A stretch of 64,000 nt of DNA from Henckelia pumila (Eukaryota; Streptophyta; Magnoliopsida; Lamiales; Gesneriaceae), in the NCBI RefSeq assembly GCF_033568475.1, contig NC_133123.1:19206622-19270621 (forward strand), given 5' to 3'. A program made the translations under genes and the position numbers. Below, piece after piece: positions 1 to 11,133 of this stretch (position 1 is the stretch's first letter; every line of letters begins with the position of its first letter). Under the pieces are notes generated by a model. That model was not told the DNA's origin. It worked only from the letters and a program-made list of their open reading frames with translations, and did no database searches.

Positions 1-302
1 TTGATATGTTGTGCACGGACCTAAGCACGGATGGGGTACGGAGTCCATGCAGAATACAAAGAGTTGGATTTTTAGTGTGTTTGATTAGCACGGACCCTGA
101 CACAGAGGTGGCACGGGGGTCCGTGTACCTTGCATCTGTTGATCCTTGGCTATAAGTTAATGCACAGACCTGAGCACGGAGGCGTGCACGGAGTCCGTTC
201 ATGTTTTAAAAATAAAAAAATTTCTTTACCTTTTGTCTTGACTCTCTTTTGATGCTTGAATGATTTATTCTCGATTAGATGATTAGAACCGAGGTCCTCA
301 CA
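1..302 (+). repeat. Partial 5' LTR of a Ty3/gypsy element
   Basis: The stretch ends in CA at 301-302 and is followed after five bases by a tRNA-iMet primer binding site, so it is the 3' part of a 5' LTR whose start lies outside the window. It contains repeated GCACGGA and GGTCCGTG half-sites, including the near-palindrome ACGGAGTCCGT near 193-203. The gag and pol remnants downstream read in the same direction. Confidence 0.75.
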
Positions 303-307
303 TTAAG

Positions 308-319
308 TGGTATCAGAGC
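308..319 (+). other. Primer binding site (tRNA-iMet)
   Basis: TGGTATCAGAGC is the complement of the 3' end of plant initiator tRNA-Met, the usual minus-strand primer of plant Ty3/gypsy elements. It fixes the LTR/internal border. Bases 320-703 are an untranslated leader in which I see no gene. Confidence 0.85.
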
Positions 320-703
320 AATAAGTTTCTTGCACTGAATTAGAAGTGAGCGGGGTAGATTGAGTCCGCTTGATTTAATTTCTCGCATGTGATTGAATTT
401 TTTATTTGATTATTTGAATTCCATGCGAGCATGCTTTATTATTTAAGAATTATTTGAATTACATGATTTTGTGATTTAAATTGTAAAGCATGAATTATTT
501 GAGATACAAATTATAATTGATTCCTGTTTTGAATTCGAATACTTATGAGATTGAATGATTATACCGGTTTGAGTAATGGGCGCGGAATTGTTGAAATTGA
601 GATATTTGTGTCCTGATCCTCTTGAATTATCAGAATTGTCTCCTCAAATAGTTTTGAACAAGCAACAACCAGCAGTAACCCTTTAAATGAACAAGATAGT
701 ACT

Positions 704-1375
704 ATGACTGATAAAATGGATGTCACTTCGACACCGATGAAAACCTTGCTGATGAGATTTCATTCTTTCAAACCACTGACTCTGAAGCGTACCGAAAATG
801 CTGTTGGGTGTGAAATTTGGTTAGATGAGATCGATCAGTTGTTTGACTCTCTTAACTACATAGATGATGGTCGAATCCGGTTAGTTGTGCATCAACTTCA
901 GGGTATTGCAAAAAGTTGGTGGATATCGACGAAGAAAGTCTTAGAGAATCAAGGTACGCTTATTTCTTGGAGTCAATTTAAATCTGAATTTTGTCAGCAG
1001 ATTCCTTTCCAGCAATTATCCGGATATAGTGGTAGTAACAGAAGAGATTATTTCCGACCGGAGGGAAATCAATTCAAAAATCAAGGGTGCGGTTCTTCTT
1101 GTTCCAGTGGCTCGAAGCAGTTTAATTCGGGACAGAGTTCAGGATCTTCAGGTATGTCTTGCAGCTATTGTGGAGGTCGACACCTCAGTGAGCATTGTCG
1201 TGGAATTTCTAGAAGCTATATCTGCCATCAGACTGGACACTTTGCCAATGTGTATCCTCAGCATGGTTCTGAACGATCTCGGAGTGAGAATTCTTCTAGA
1301 CCGACAGCTCAACCTAAAAGTCAAGCTTCTGTAGTTCATTTTTTCAGCCACCGCAACAGAATCAACAAGAGGTAA
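704..1375 (+). pseudogene. Gag remnant of Ty3/gypsy element 1
   Basis: The 223-codon reading frame has the gypsy capsid pattern (WLDEIDQLFDSLNY, then SWWISTK, then SWSQFKSEFC at about residues 45-105). It continues into a Ser/Gly-rich linker and two zinc knuckles near residues 151-190. The first knuckle (CSYCGGRHLSEHC) is recognisable. The second keeps Cys and His at its start but has Tyr where the last Cys should be. Between capsid and linker the protein jumps straight to FQQLSGY, so the second half of the capsid has been deleted. A family gag would be roughly 350-400 residues. The frame is lost at 1375, before the protease. This is a dead copy in the same orientation as the PBS and the pol remnants that follow. 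Confidence 0.8.
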
Positions 1376-2775
1376 TCAGAACGTGAATCAACCTCCGATG
1401 CAACAGGCACAAGTCTTTGCTCTTACCAAGGATCGGGCTTCGGCTGCACCTGATGATGATATAACATGTAATTGTTTTCTCTCGAGTTTTTCTTCTCATA
1501 TATTGATAGATACTGGTGCATCTCATTCCTTTATCTCCGAAAAAATTTTATGATGCTTTCTTTTCCATTTGAGCCTTTGCCTGCTGCTGTTTCTATTATT
1601 TCGTGTTTGAGTGGAGGAATTGTTTTCTGTGAGGCTAGTCCAAAATTGTGAACTTTGATTTGATGGGAATATGATCGAACTAGGCTGTATTGTGCTTGGG
1701 TTGTCAGATTTTGACTTTATTGTCGGTATAGATGTTTTAACCAAGTACATGGCTACCTTGGATTGTTTCCAAAAAGTGGTCAGATTCAGACCCGAATTGG
1801 CATACAGGTGGAAACTTTTCGGTAAGGGTTCTTGATCCAAGATTCCTTTGATATTTTTTTTGTCGATTACCCGTTTGTTACAGAAAGATGCAGAGGGATT
1901 ATTGATTTATGCGGTTTATGTACTGAAATCTAGCCCCAAATTGGTTGATATACCAGTGGTTAAAGAGTTTGCTGACGCCTTTCCGGATGAGATTCCTGGA
2001 TTGCCTCCAATTCGCGAGATCGAGTTCAGCATTGAATTGATGTCAGATACTCAACCGATATCAAAATCTCCTTGCCGAATGGAACCGGTTAAATTGAAAT
2101 AATTAAAAGAACAGCTCGAAGATTTAATTGCCAAGGGTTCATCGGTATATTCGAAGATTGATATGAGATCAGGATATCATAAGCTGAGAGTTCTAGAGGA
2201 AGATGTTCCTAAAACTGCCTTCAGAAAGGGTATGACCACTTTGAATTTATAGTCATGCCGATCGGTTTGACTAGCGTTCCAGCAGTGTTTATTGGTCTTA
2301 TGAACCGAGTCTTTCAGAGATATCTGGATGAGTTTGTGATTATTTTTCATTGATGATATTCTTATCTATTCGAATAATCGTACTGATCATGCAGAACATT
2401 TGAGAATCATTTTTCAGACCTTGCGTACTGAACATTTGTTTGCTAAATTGTCGAAGTGCGAATTATGGTTGGATCGAGTTGCCTTTCTCGGTCACATTAT
2501 CTCCGGAGATGAGATTTCTATTGATCCCAACAATATTGAAGCAGTTATGAATTGGCCTCGACCAATATCTGTGCCTGAGATTCAAATTTTTATGGGTTTA
2601 GCGGGTTACTATCGCAGATTCATCGAGGGATTCTCCTCTATTGCGAAGCCGGTTACTCAGCTAACTCAGAAGAATGCGCCTTTTGTCTGGACCGAAGCTT
2701 GTGAGGCTAGTTTTATTGACTTGAAGAAGCGGTTGACCAGTTCTCGAGTTTTATCTATTCCTTCAGAGGAAGCTT
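1376..2775 (+). pseudogene. Protease and reverse transcriptase remnant, gypsy element 1
   Basis: The protease motif IDTGASHSF is read at about 1507-1533 and is soon followed by stops. The RT part begins with the FADAFPDEIPGLPP spacer at 1970-2010. The expected stretch between AKG and YSKID (the fingers domain and IDYREL motif) is missing, so about 150-170 bases were lost at 2133-2150. The catalytic IDDILIYS is visible at about 2350-2372, but one extra base just before it shifts the frame and creates stops. The thumb region (2400-2760) reads well (FLGHIISGDEISIDP, then [16 protein letters not shown]). The element cannot make an active enzyme. Confidence 0.8.
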
Positions 2776-4001
2776 GTGATAGCTTGTGCATCGAGGCAGC
2801 TGAAACCGCAAGAGACTCGATATTCGATTCATGGCCTTGAGCTTGCAGCGATTGTGTTTGCTTTGAAGATCTGGAGTCACTATATTTATGGTGAGACTTT
2901 TAAAATCTTTTCAGATCATAAAAGCTTGAAATATTTGTTTTTGAAGTCTGAACTGAATATGAGACAAAGAAGATGGTTAGATCTGTTGAAGGACTTTGAC
3001 TGTGAAATCAAGTATTACCCGGGAAAATCGAATGCAGCTGCGGATGCTTTGAGTCGAAAGGTCTGTACTTTATCTACTATTGGTGTCTCTCATTTGATCG
3101 ATGATTGTTGTACTTCTGCTTTAGAGTTTGAAACAGATAGGAGGTCTATCAGAGTTTTTGCTACTCAATCCGAACCAGAGTTGTTTGTGAAGATCAAAGA
3201 GGAACAAAAATCTGATTCGAGTATTCAGGGTTCGATAGAGAAAGTCAGATCAGAACACCAGTCTGAACTTCAGATCAGTGATGATGATTTATTTGTGAAT
3301 AATCGTATTGTTGTGCCTGAAGTTTTTGAGTTGAGATAGAGAATTTTGCGAGAGGCACATTGCAGTCGATTTAGCATTCATCCAGGTGGGCAAAAATGTA
3401 CAAAGATTTGAGAAATCAGTTCTGGTGGAAGAAGATGAAGAGCGATGTTACGAGGTATGTATCCCAATGTTTGAGCTGTCAGCAGGTGAAAGCAGAGAGA
3501 AAGCGACCAGGTGGTCTGTTCCACAGTTTATCTGTTTCTGAATGGAAATGGGATCACATTTTGATGGATTTTGTCATAAAGCTACCACAATCAGTCCGAG
3601 GTTGCGATGTTATCTGGGTAGTGATTGATCGATTGACAAAATCTGTCTGCTTTATCCCGTATAAGATGACGTATCGACACGATCAGATGGCCGAAATCGA
3701 TGACAGAGATGTTGTGAGATTGCATGGTGTGCCTAAATCTATTGTTTCAGACCGAGATCTTTGGTTTACTTCTCACTTTGGCACTAGTTGGCATGATTCC
3801 TTACCTCTTGTTGAGTTCTCGTACAACAACAGCTATCAGACGAGTATCGGAATGGCTCTTTTCGAAGCGTTGTACGAGAAGAAATGTAGATCTCCTTTGT
3901 ACTGGGATGAGATTTGTGAGTCACCTAATTTGGGACCAGATATGATTCGAGACATGGCTGAGCAGTTGAAGATTATACAGACGAGAATGAAGACGGCTCA
4001 A
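2776..4001 (+). pseudogene. RNase H and integrase remnant, gypsy element 1
   Basis: The RNase H part starts abruptly at [11 protein letters not shown] because its N-terminal YTDAS strand is deleted. Later motifs ([14 protein letters not shown], then [11 protein letters not shown], then [10 protein letters not shown]) are present. After a stop at 3337-3339 the integrase zinc-binding region (CLSCQQVKAERKRPGG) and core follow, with the first Asp (IWVVIDRLTKS) and second Asp (IVSDRDLWFTS). The frame then jumps from SHF to GTSWHDSLPLVEF, so the segment with the catalytic Glu of the DDE triad is gone. Homology ends after KTAQ at about 4001, where unrelated copia-like sequence begins. There is no 3' LTR, so the element is truncated. 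Confidence 0.8.
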
Positions 4002-4039
4002 CGCTTGAGTTGTGGCGGTCGTGATAAATTTTGCTAGAC
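4002..4039 (+). repeat. 38-bp filler duplication from the neighbouring copia gag
   Basis: These bases match 4618-4655 with only two differences (4012 and 4019). The donor copy lies inside the decayed copia gag about 600 bases away, in the same orientation. The insert sits exactly where gypsy element 1 stops and an LTR fragment starts, as expected for templated filler at a repair junction. Confidence 0.7.
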
Positions 4040-4197
4040 CCAATTCCTTGATCCGTTAAGCCCATTAAGAATTTTTCATGCGTTCTGAACCCAATTTCTT
4101 GGTCTGTTAGATCTTATTAAAATCCCTTAATATTGATTTATTAAATCTAAAACATGAATATCAACTTAATCTTGTAAAATGGAACCGGGATACTACA
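4040..4197 (-). repeat. 3' end fragment of a Tekay-like LTR
   Basis: The stretch matches the end of the solo LTR at 39260-39374, sharing the block CTTAATCTTGTAAAATGGAA and ending in the family terminus TACTACA. Only the last ~160 bases remain. It joins gypsy element 1 to a copia gag remnant. Confidence 0.65.
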
Positions 4198-4827
4198 GTG
4201 CACTTCATGATTGAGGAGCTTATCATGTAATTCCTCAAACGAGATGGCAGTATCTCGGGCTTGAATGGCATGGGTGAGTTCTTTATATACATCATCCAAA
4301 CCATGAAGATGTTTGATGGTGAGATCCTCAATATCCATAGGAGCATTCATGAGAATCAGTTCATCATCTTTAGATTTGATGAACTGCAAGAATTCAGTGA
4401 TGGACTGAGAGCCCTTGACTGGATTGCGCAGTTACGTCTTTAACTGAGGGATTCGGCCACGAGAGAGCTTTCCATAGGTGAGAGCTAGGGTGTTCCAAGC
4501 GTCTGCAGATGTGGTAGCAGTAGCAATAAATGGAATCAAATATGGAGACAGCGAGCCGATGAGAATATTCAAAATCAGTTGATCCTGGCATATCCAGGCG
4601 GTGTACGCAGGATTTAGCGCTTGAGTTATGGCGGCCGTGATAAATTTTGCTAGACATGGATGAGTACCATCAACAAATCCAAGTAGATCATGACCAATAA
4701 GGGGGGTCGTGAAATGTAGACGCCATGAGAGAAAGTTGTAGGAAGTGAGCTTCAAGGGCGCATAAGCAGCAACATTGAAGGAGATTGGTGTAGCAGGAGC
4801 AGCTGCGAGAGTGGTGGTGGCGGCCAT
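4198..4827 (-). pseudogene. Decayed Ty1/copia gag (UBN2-type)
   Basis: Read on the minus strand, the protein starts MAATTTLAAAPATP and shows the copia gag pattern: SYNFLSWRLHF, GFVDGTHP, AWICQDQLILNILIGSLS, then DAWNTLALTYGKLSRGR (4440-4760). A frameshift near 4430 moves the rest into a second frame (EFLQFIKSKDDELILMNAP, then EELHDKLLNHE). The gag breaks off at 4198 against the LTR fragment, so the zinc knuckle and all of pol are missing. The start at 4827 is preferred over upstream ATGs because a PBS lies at 4929-4940, only about 100 bases upstream. Confidence 0.75.
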
Positions 4828-4928
4828 AAAAATGACGGCGACGGCGACGACGACTGCTCGGTGAAAAAAAGGGGCGGCGTTGGCGGCTAGTATAGTAGGG
4901 CTAGGGTTTTGAGTGGTGATGCCAGAAA

Positions 4929-4940
4929 CTTCTGATACCA
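4929..4940 (-). other. Primer binding site of the decayed copia element
   Basis: On the minus strand TGGTATCAGAAG matches the 3' end of initiator tRNA-Met and lies between the LTR (4941 onward) and gag. This sets the element's orientation as minus. Confidence 0.75.
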
Positions 4941-5108
4941 TGCAGAAACTGATGAAAAATATGATTTCAATATATTCCAAAGAATGAATACAATACATGT
5001 TTATATATAACTAGAACTAATGAGAATAAAAATAAATACAATATACAAAATATACAAAAGATAATATAGAATATATTCCAAGATATAGAATATACTCCAA
5101 TAATAACA
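4941..5108 (-). repeat. Short copia 5' LTR
   Basis: The stretch begins TGCAGAAAC directly beside the PBS and ends near AATAACA. The minus strand carries a TATA-like TATATATAA at about 5000-5010. Its length, near 170 bases, fits copia lineages with short LTRs. The outer border is inferred, because no second LTR or target duplication could be paired with it. Confidence 0.5.
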
Positions 5109-6112
5109 AGGGTGTAGGGCTAAGCGACGCTATCATAAATGGCTATCTCGAAAGGGATGCCTGTTCAACATGATATATGCACATGCATCATATGTATAAA
5201 TAAGTAAAACATGTATCACGACACATAAAATACAATATATAAGCATACATGTTAGCTGACAATTTCAATAAGTACTTACGTACCTCAACCACTTGTCTAT
5301 GTTTACCAGTGTCTATAGTCCATCACTACAAGCCACATGAATATCATATCACTATTACTTGTCTAAAAATCTTAACTAAGCTATTAGATACTCCTACTAA
5401 ATACTAGAGATTCGGACTATGCGTTCGTTTTCAGTCTGTTGATGTCGAAGGCCACAACTCCAGCACAGCTCCGCTACAAGCCCAGTAGCACCTCACTAGT
5501 GCCTGACCCTCGAATATAAGGCTAGAAATACTAAAATTATATATACTGAGTGCACAACCCTCCTCAAACACACACTAATTGTGAGGATTTTTCAGCCTAT
5601 TTATAGACAAAGTTCGAAAGGTATGAACCTTGGATCGGATGGTCCGATCCTGCATGTAGGCCACGTCTCGGGACACTTGTCTTTGGAAGCTCCGAACTAG
5701 ACTTCGAAAGGTCCGATCATGTTCGGAAGCTCCGATCCCACACTTCGAATGATCCAATCTCATATGCTAATGCAGTTTACGTGTCAACAACACTTTAACA
5801 CCTCACGAAGCATGCAGTTCGGAAACTTTGATCGTACCTTCGGAAGGTTCGAACTCGCCACCTGTCAATCTCTTTTTGATAGCACACTGAACACGTGATT
5901 GATGGAGTTCAGAAGGTCCGAACTAAACCCTTTGCTTCCGAATCACTTCGGATGGATCTGAACTATTCGGGTCATTGGACTTCTCTAACCATTTTTGGAC
6001 ATTTTGGAGTTGATTTTCATTTGGTTTAACATAATAAAACCCTTTAATTCATGTTTTACCATTTAAACATATTTATCCACTATAAACACATAAAACAGAA
6101 TTCAAGTTACTA
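5109..6112 (-). repeat. Diverged Tekay-like LTR remnant
   Basis: Order and short matches follow the better preserved LTRs at 37870-39374 and 48089-49423. There is a block near 5370-5390 (CTTAACTAAGCTATT), a GATGTCGAAG...CAACTCC block near 5444, a minus-strand TATA box (CTATAAATAG) at 5590-5599, and about nine TCGGA...TCCGA pairs at 5630-5960. The end GTTACTACA is at about 6112. The canonical TGTAGTGACC start is missing, so the 5' part is lost or replaced. Confidence 0.65.
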
Positions 6113-6427
6113 CAATTTATTGTAATTGTTGAAATGTTTGGGTGTTATTGTGTTATTTAGTTTTATCTTCTACAAATTTTAGCGCAATTCAGCCGGAAAA
6201 ATAATATATATGTTGATAATTTTACGATCATACCATATATGTTCTTATAGAAAACAATAGAAACCTACAACAAATAATACAATTTATTTGTTCCAGGGTG
6301 TTCATAATCGTGGATGATAACACTCACTATCATGGAATTAGATTATCATTCTCAAATAGCAACATCCCTCAAATTAGTCCAACAATAATTAATATATATA
6401 TAAACAAGAACAAGATATCGTATCCAA
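6113..6427. other. AT-rich spacer, nothing recognised
   Basis: I see no reading frame, repeat or RNA gene here. The stretch separates the LTR remnant from the tRNA gene. Confidence 0.5.
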
Positions 6428-6499
6428 GCGTTTGTAGTCCAACGGTTAGGATAATTGCCTTCCAAGCAATAGACCCGGGTTCGACTCCCGGCAAACGCA
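6428..6499 (+). tRNA. tRNA-Gly (anticodon TCC)
   Basis: The 72 bases fold as a full cloverleaf: acceptor GCGTTTG with CAAACGC, D stem GTCC with GGAT, anticodon stem ATTGC with GCAAT around loop CTTCCAA, and T stem CCGGG with CCCGG around TTCGACT. The loop places TCC at positions 34-36, so it decodes GGA. The discriminator base is A and CCA is not encoded, as normal in eukaryotes. Internal A and B boxes (TAGTCCAACGG and GGTTCGACTCC) are intact. No intron. A T-run follows 12 bases after the 3' end. Confidence 0.96.
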
Positions 6500-6511
6500 T
6501 ATTGTCATCAG

Positions 6512-6518
6512 TTTTTTT
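6512..6518 (+). terminator. RNA polymerase III terminator
   Basis: A run of seven T on the coding strand lies 12 bases after the tRNA-Gly 3' end. Four or more T is the standard pol III stop signal. Confidence 0.8.
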
Positions 6519-6636
6519 CCCTACCGACCACGAAAAATGGCGTTTCCAGGTGATCTCCTCCACCGATTCTTTTTTTTTTTTTCGGTTACATTCTAACGTC
6601 AGTCCATGGCTTTTGATATACGAATTCTCACGTCAG

Positions 6637-6688
6637 TCCATGGTTTTTCACCCATCACGGGATCCATGGTTTTTCACCCATCACGGGG
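6637..6688. repeat. Two tandem 26-bp units
   Basis: Two adjacent copies of a unit starting TCCATGGTTTTTCACCCATC differ by one base. A related CGTCAGTCCATGG also appears at about 6597. 6700-7176 between these repeats and RTNLB shows no gene beyond the likely RTNLB 3' UTR. Confidence 0.8.
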
Positions 6689-7176
6689 TGTCCATGTTAA
6701 TTTGTGTAAACTTGTATAATAATTAATGTCATTCTTTATGTTACATGTATCAAACACTACCTTAGTTGTTCACTTGCATCCTTGAAGCAGCTCATTATCA
6801 TGCCACAAAGAACCAAGCTGCCGATATCAAGTTTTTCTCTTTTTTCGCGAGTGTTCTTACTATGGAAAATCGCATAAAATGTACATTTAGTTATTTACAC
6901 GCAAAAATAATAGGAAACCCATATGAAAGACAATAACAAAATGTAATAAAACCTTAAACCATGCAAAGTATAAACAACCTCAGAAATTCACACCACTGTC
7001 GAATATACTCTGACATTCCAAATTTCATCCTCACGAGGTACATGTAATCCTAAACGAAAGCGAAATAGATAGCATATCATCCAGACATATGTAATCATTA
7101 TCAACACCCTCACGAAACCGACTAGCAAATGAACATGCCATACCTACACATAATACGTGTACCATCACATGCACAC

Positions 7177-9094
7177 TCAAGCAGCCTTCTTGTCTTTCAA
7201 TGGCCCTCTTGGAATCTTGCTCAGAACTTTAGCATCGAATACTGCATACTGTTTCTTGAGCTCGGCGCTTGCCTTCTCAGCGAAAGAGTCCACCTGACGT
7301 TCGTACTTCTCGTAAAACACGGGCACGATGAACATCAACACAACAACTGTTTATAAAATGAAGATTGAGTTAGAACATGATCAGTTTGATACACAATAAC
7401 GATTTAGTTAACATCATATTTATTCTGAGACATACTTATGTATAGTAGGGTCAAGAAATCACAACAACTTCCAATGGATGATGCGACCCACAAGCCAGCA
7501 ATCACCTGCTTGGTAACAGCATTCAGAGTTGAAGAATGAGTTCGAAATGGAACAAACATATACAAGATGAATTACCAAATTGTGCCACTCGGTTCCACCC
7601 ATGGTTATAAGCTTGTAATTTAGAGGATAAAGAAACCAAAACTTAAATTTGTTTTTAATCGTGCTAGCTATAGTTAGAAACTTGCGTAAAACCGACAGTG
7701 GCAAGATCTTCAGTGATAGATCCAATTACACCTAAGCCGAATTTGGAAAAACGACAAAAGAATTTATTTTGTTAGCCACCATTCACAGGAACCAATAAAT
7801 TTCCAAGCAAGGGATAGACATACCAAGAGAAACTTCTTCAAATCCCTTCCCATCGCAATGTCCCTGAGAATAGCAAATGCCCGATTGATCTCAACCCTCA
7901 GATCAGATGCAAATTGCATTGTCGGATCTTGAGGAATCTCGACTTTTGGGATGCGTGGTGGAGTCCTAAACGAGAAGCAGAACACCAATCATTAACATCC
8001 CATTTACGCAAGAAAATAAAGTAAATAGATAGACATCTTACTTGTTGATAAAAGTAGTAGCATTTGACCACAAGAACGAGAGAGCCAACACAAGAATCAA
8101 ACTGTGGCAGACCAATGTGAGCAAATGATATTCAATGACATCGAACAAAACCCAGATCGCAGTCGCCCCAGCAAGCACTCCAGCTGAGAGTTTCTTGTCC
8201 CTCCATAGGAACAAGTCAGCCGCTAAGAATCAAGAACATTAAAGACTCACTTAAGATACATAGTACAGCAAAATATTTCACGGAAGTTTAATTTTTATTA
8301 CATGTTTAGCTTCAAATATCTCGACTGATCAATCAAATCTAAATGATTAACGTTCCTAGAGTTCGTTCAACATCTCGAGAGGATTTCCACTTAAAAGGCT
8401 TTATTCGTACACACGAAATTATAAAATTAATCAGCACCGTCTCTTCAATTTCAATAACTAGATCTGGATCCAACTTCACCAATAAGAACTAAGACAAAGG
8501 CAGAGATGAAAACTAATCAAAGTTTGCAAAAGGAAATCAAACATAAAAGGGTCCTCGTAAAGCTTAAATCCCCGCATCAAACACAGTCATCAATTCAAAA
8601 TCTTGGTATAAACAAACATTTTCAAATAAAAAATCTTAAATAAAAACATAAAATTTAACAAAACATTAAAGACAACCCAAAAATTAAAGAACACGGACAT
8701 TTCACAAACTTCACAGGTTAATATATTTCAGAAATCGAAAACCCTTCAAAACCCAGATTTGACAAGTTTCAACAATTTTTTAGAACGCATAATATAGCAA
8801 AAAAAATTCCAATATATCCACATATCAACACACACAAAAGAAAAACTAACTAAAATTTTAAATGGGTTTTTTCCCCTTTATCCTTCTCTATTCTGACTCA
8901 CGTTTGCCACCGCCGAAGACTTTGTGAACAGGCTTCTCCCTCCCAAAGAGACGGTACACCTTATCCTTAAACGCCGACGGCTTCTCGGACTCAGAATCAG
9001 ACGACGACGAAGAATCGTCACCGTGGATTTTGTCGGCGATCTTGTCCATAAAAGATCCCTCCTTCTTCACCTCTTCCTTGATATGATCCGCCAT
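7177..9094 (-). CDS. RTNLB: Reticulon-like protein B (five coding exons)
   Basis: Exons run 9094-8902, 8222-8042, 7965-7824, 7505-7436 and 7346-7177, all with GT/AG borders. Joined they give 756 nt, 251 residues plus TGA, the usual RTNLB size. Residues 1-64 are a charged cytosolic tail with an acidic Ser stretch (27-37). The reticulon domain starts at [11 protein letters not shown] (65-75). Two long hydrophobic hairpins follow (about 77-120 and 168-208), separated by a polar loop with [14 protein letters not shown]. The Lys-rich C-terminus (KDKKAA) is typical of ER-resident members. These proteins shape tubular ER by wedging into the cytosolic leaflet; that role is family knowledge. The start is chosen because MADHIKEE is the first ATG and fits family N-termini. 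The frame is clean, with no stop or shift, in sharp contrast to the transposons around it. The RTNLB subgroup is not assigned. Confidence 0.95.
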
Positions 9095-9290
9095 CAGCAG
9101 AGGTATAGATACAGCGAAGTGAATCTACAGATTTATACGCAAAAGTGTGTGTGCAGGATTCGAGTAACAGTGAGCTGAATGAATCTTGAAATGTGAAGGA
9201 GATTCTGGTAAGCGACCTTTATGTGTAAAAAGGGGGGTGGAAAGGGAGGTCAAATCGTGGCCGTTGATTTGTGTGGGCCGGGGAATGATC
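9095..9290 (-). promoter_or_regulatory. Probable 5' UTR and promoter of RTNLB
   Basis: This lies directly upstream of the RTNLB start. It holds a TGGGCC element at 9274-9279 (the site II type motif common in plant housekeeping promoters). No clear TATA box was seen, so the transcription start is not placed. Confidence 0.45.
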
Positions 9291-9916
9291 GGCCTAGATT
9301 ATGCCGGATGTGTTGTGATTATGTCTTTAATTTAATTTTCTTGATGGGTAAGTTAACTTAGGGAGGCTGTCTTGTTGAAATGGAAACTACTAGAACTAAG
9401 GCATAAAGGACACGTATGTCATTTTATTATTTATTTTTTTATATTCTTATGAGAATAAGACCTTATTCTATAAATCGGGATGCTAGATATCACTAGATCA
9501 AGAAGGTTGTGGCATGCATGTCTTTTTGTTAGTTTTTTTGTTTTCTTTGCAAGCAATGAAATTTGTATATTTTACTCCCTTCGTTGCAATTTATTTGTTT
9601 TCTGCAAAGATTAAAATCATTGGAAGAACAAAATTTACGAGAGAAATTTGTATTTATTACTGTTTAATTTATTCAAAATAGGGTTGCACATTTTCCCAAA
9701 ACATAATCAATCTTCTAATTATAAAAACTAAATTATATATTTGAGACAATTGAAACATATATAAAAATGTGATAACAAAGCCTCACCATATTTGTTTACA
9801 TAAGATGGTTCACGAAATTTTTGCTAATTGTGTGATCATTGATGTATTGTATTGTATGAGTATGTTTCTTTTGAGACGGTATCACGGATTTTTATTTATG
9901 ATTTGGGTTAATCATG

Positions 9917-10039
9917 TCTATATTTACAATAAAAAGTAATATTTTAACATGTGACCCAAATAAGGGTTCCGTTTCATATCTATATTTACAATAAAAAGTA
10001 ATAATTTTAATAGATGATCCAAATAAAGGTTTCGTTTTA
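9917..10039. repeat. Two tandem ~60-bp units
   Basis: Two copies start with TCTATATTTACAATAAAAAG (9917 and 9979) and each ends near GGTTTCGTTTTA. They sit beside a GAGACGGTATCACGGATTT stretch (about 9875-9893) of the kind found in a common plant MITE-like repeat. The remaining sequence of 9300-10646 is AT-rich with no supported gene. Confidence 0.7.
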
Positions 10040-10663
10040 TAAATTTGAAATGTGAGAAAATCTCACAAGAGTTTTGTGATATTGCATAACTTATTTAATT
10101 TTTAATCACTTCTTAACACTAAAGCTCTCGTGATACCGAAATCTCTTAACATATATAACAAATTTTACGTTAATGTAAGAATATGAAAAATTAGGATTTT
10201 GTTCTTGTAAATTGGTTTGTTTTAGATTTTAGTTCTTTAACTTTGTAAAGTTTGGTTTTCATCTATTAACTCGAATTTTTTTTTTCGTTTTTTTCACGAA
10301 AGTCACGAAACCCATTGAATACTATTTATTTGATATTGATTATCTCTTACGTGAAACATATGGTACAAATAAAGATCATGCTACAAACATTAAAATCCAT
10401 CTGAATGAAAAAATAAAATCAAAATGACACCCATTAATATTTCAAAATAAGAGAAATAAAATTTTTCATTTTGCTCTGGTAAATTTTAATATATGTTATA
10501 TTATCGCCACATGAACAATATGTAACGGAGTATCGATACCAAATAAGTAATATTTGTTGAATTTAGTGACTTTAGACAAAAAAAAAATCAAGACAAGAAA
10601 AATCCAAATTACGAGATGATACCAAACTTCAACAAGTTATAGAACTAAAATTCAAAGCATATC

Positions 10664-10922
10664 GCCCACAAGAGCATAGGCGAGTTGGTAAGGCCTGAGG
10701 TGATGTGAGAAGAGATTTTCCAGCGTTGCGAGTTCGATCCTCGTGTGGAGCATATTCTCTGCTGAAATATTGTGGGGTATCTTCTGGGGGTTGGCCATGT
10801 TGCTCTCTCCTTCAGGTCCCTGCCGCTCGTGCACATCCCTCGATTTAATAACATCCGCATGAGCCAATGAGTCAGACTGACTCATGTGAAATAGGGTCCC
10901 CTCCAAGGTCAATCCTTTAAAA
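10664..10922 (+). mobile_element. tRNA-derived SINE with 17-bp target duplication
   Basis: The 5' part has a pol III A box (TAGGCGAGTTGGT, near 10677) and B box (GAGTTCGATCC, near 10730), as in tRNA-derived SINEs. The body is about 259 bases and ends in an A-rich tail. It is framed by an exact 17-bp direct repeat starting AAAATTCAAAG (10647-10663 and 10923-10939), the hallmark of LINE-driven insertion. A second copy lies in the opposite direction at about 11755-11998. Open frames seen across it are chance. Confidence 0.9.
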
Positions 10923-11133
10923 AAAATTCAAAGCATATCACTCATAAGATCAAAATCTTAATTTTCCATGTAAGAATAAGAAGTATCAAGTATTAAATTG
11001 GATCTGGCTACAAGCAACACGCGTATAGGGGCTTTAATTGTGTCATTAAACGCGCATAAATACTTAATGATCATTATGTAAGTTAATTTTATACTCGATT
11101 AGACGTAAAATATTATAAATCAAGTATATATAT

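Noticed and set aside
7459-7988. Minus frames of 74-88 codons inside RTNLB
   Set aside because: They are exon plus intron readthrough; the spliced five-exon model explains them.
10645-10912. Two overlapping minus-strand frames of 71 and 86 codons
   Set aside because: They lie inside the tRNA-derived SINE; matching frames in the second SINE show they come from the repeat.
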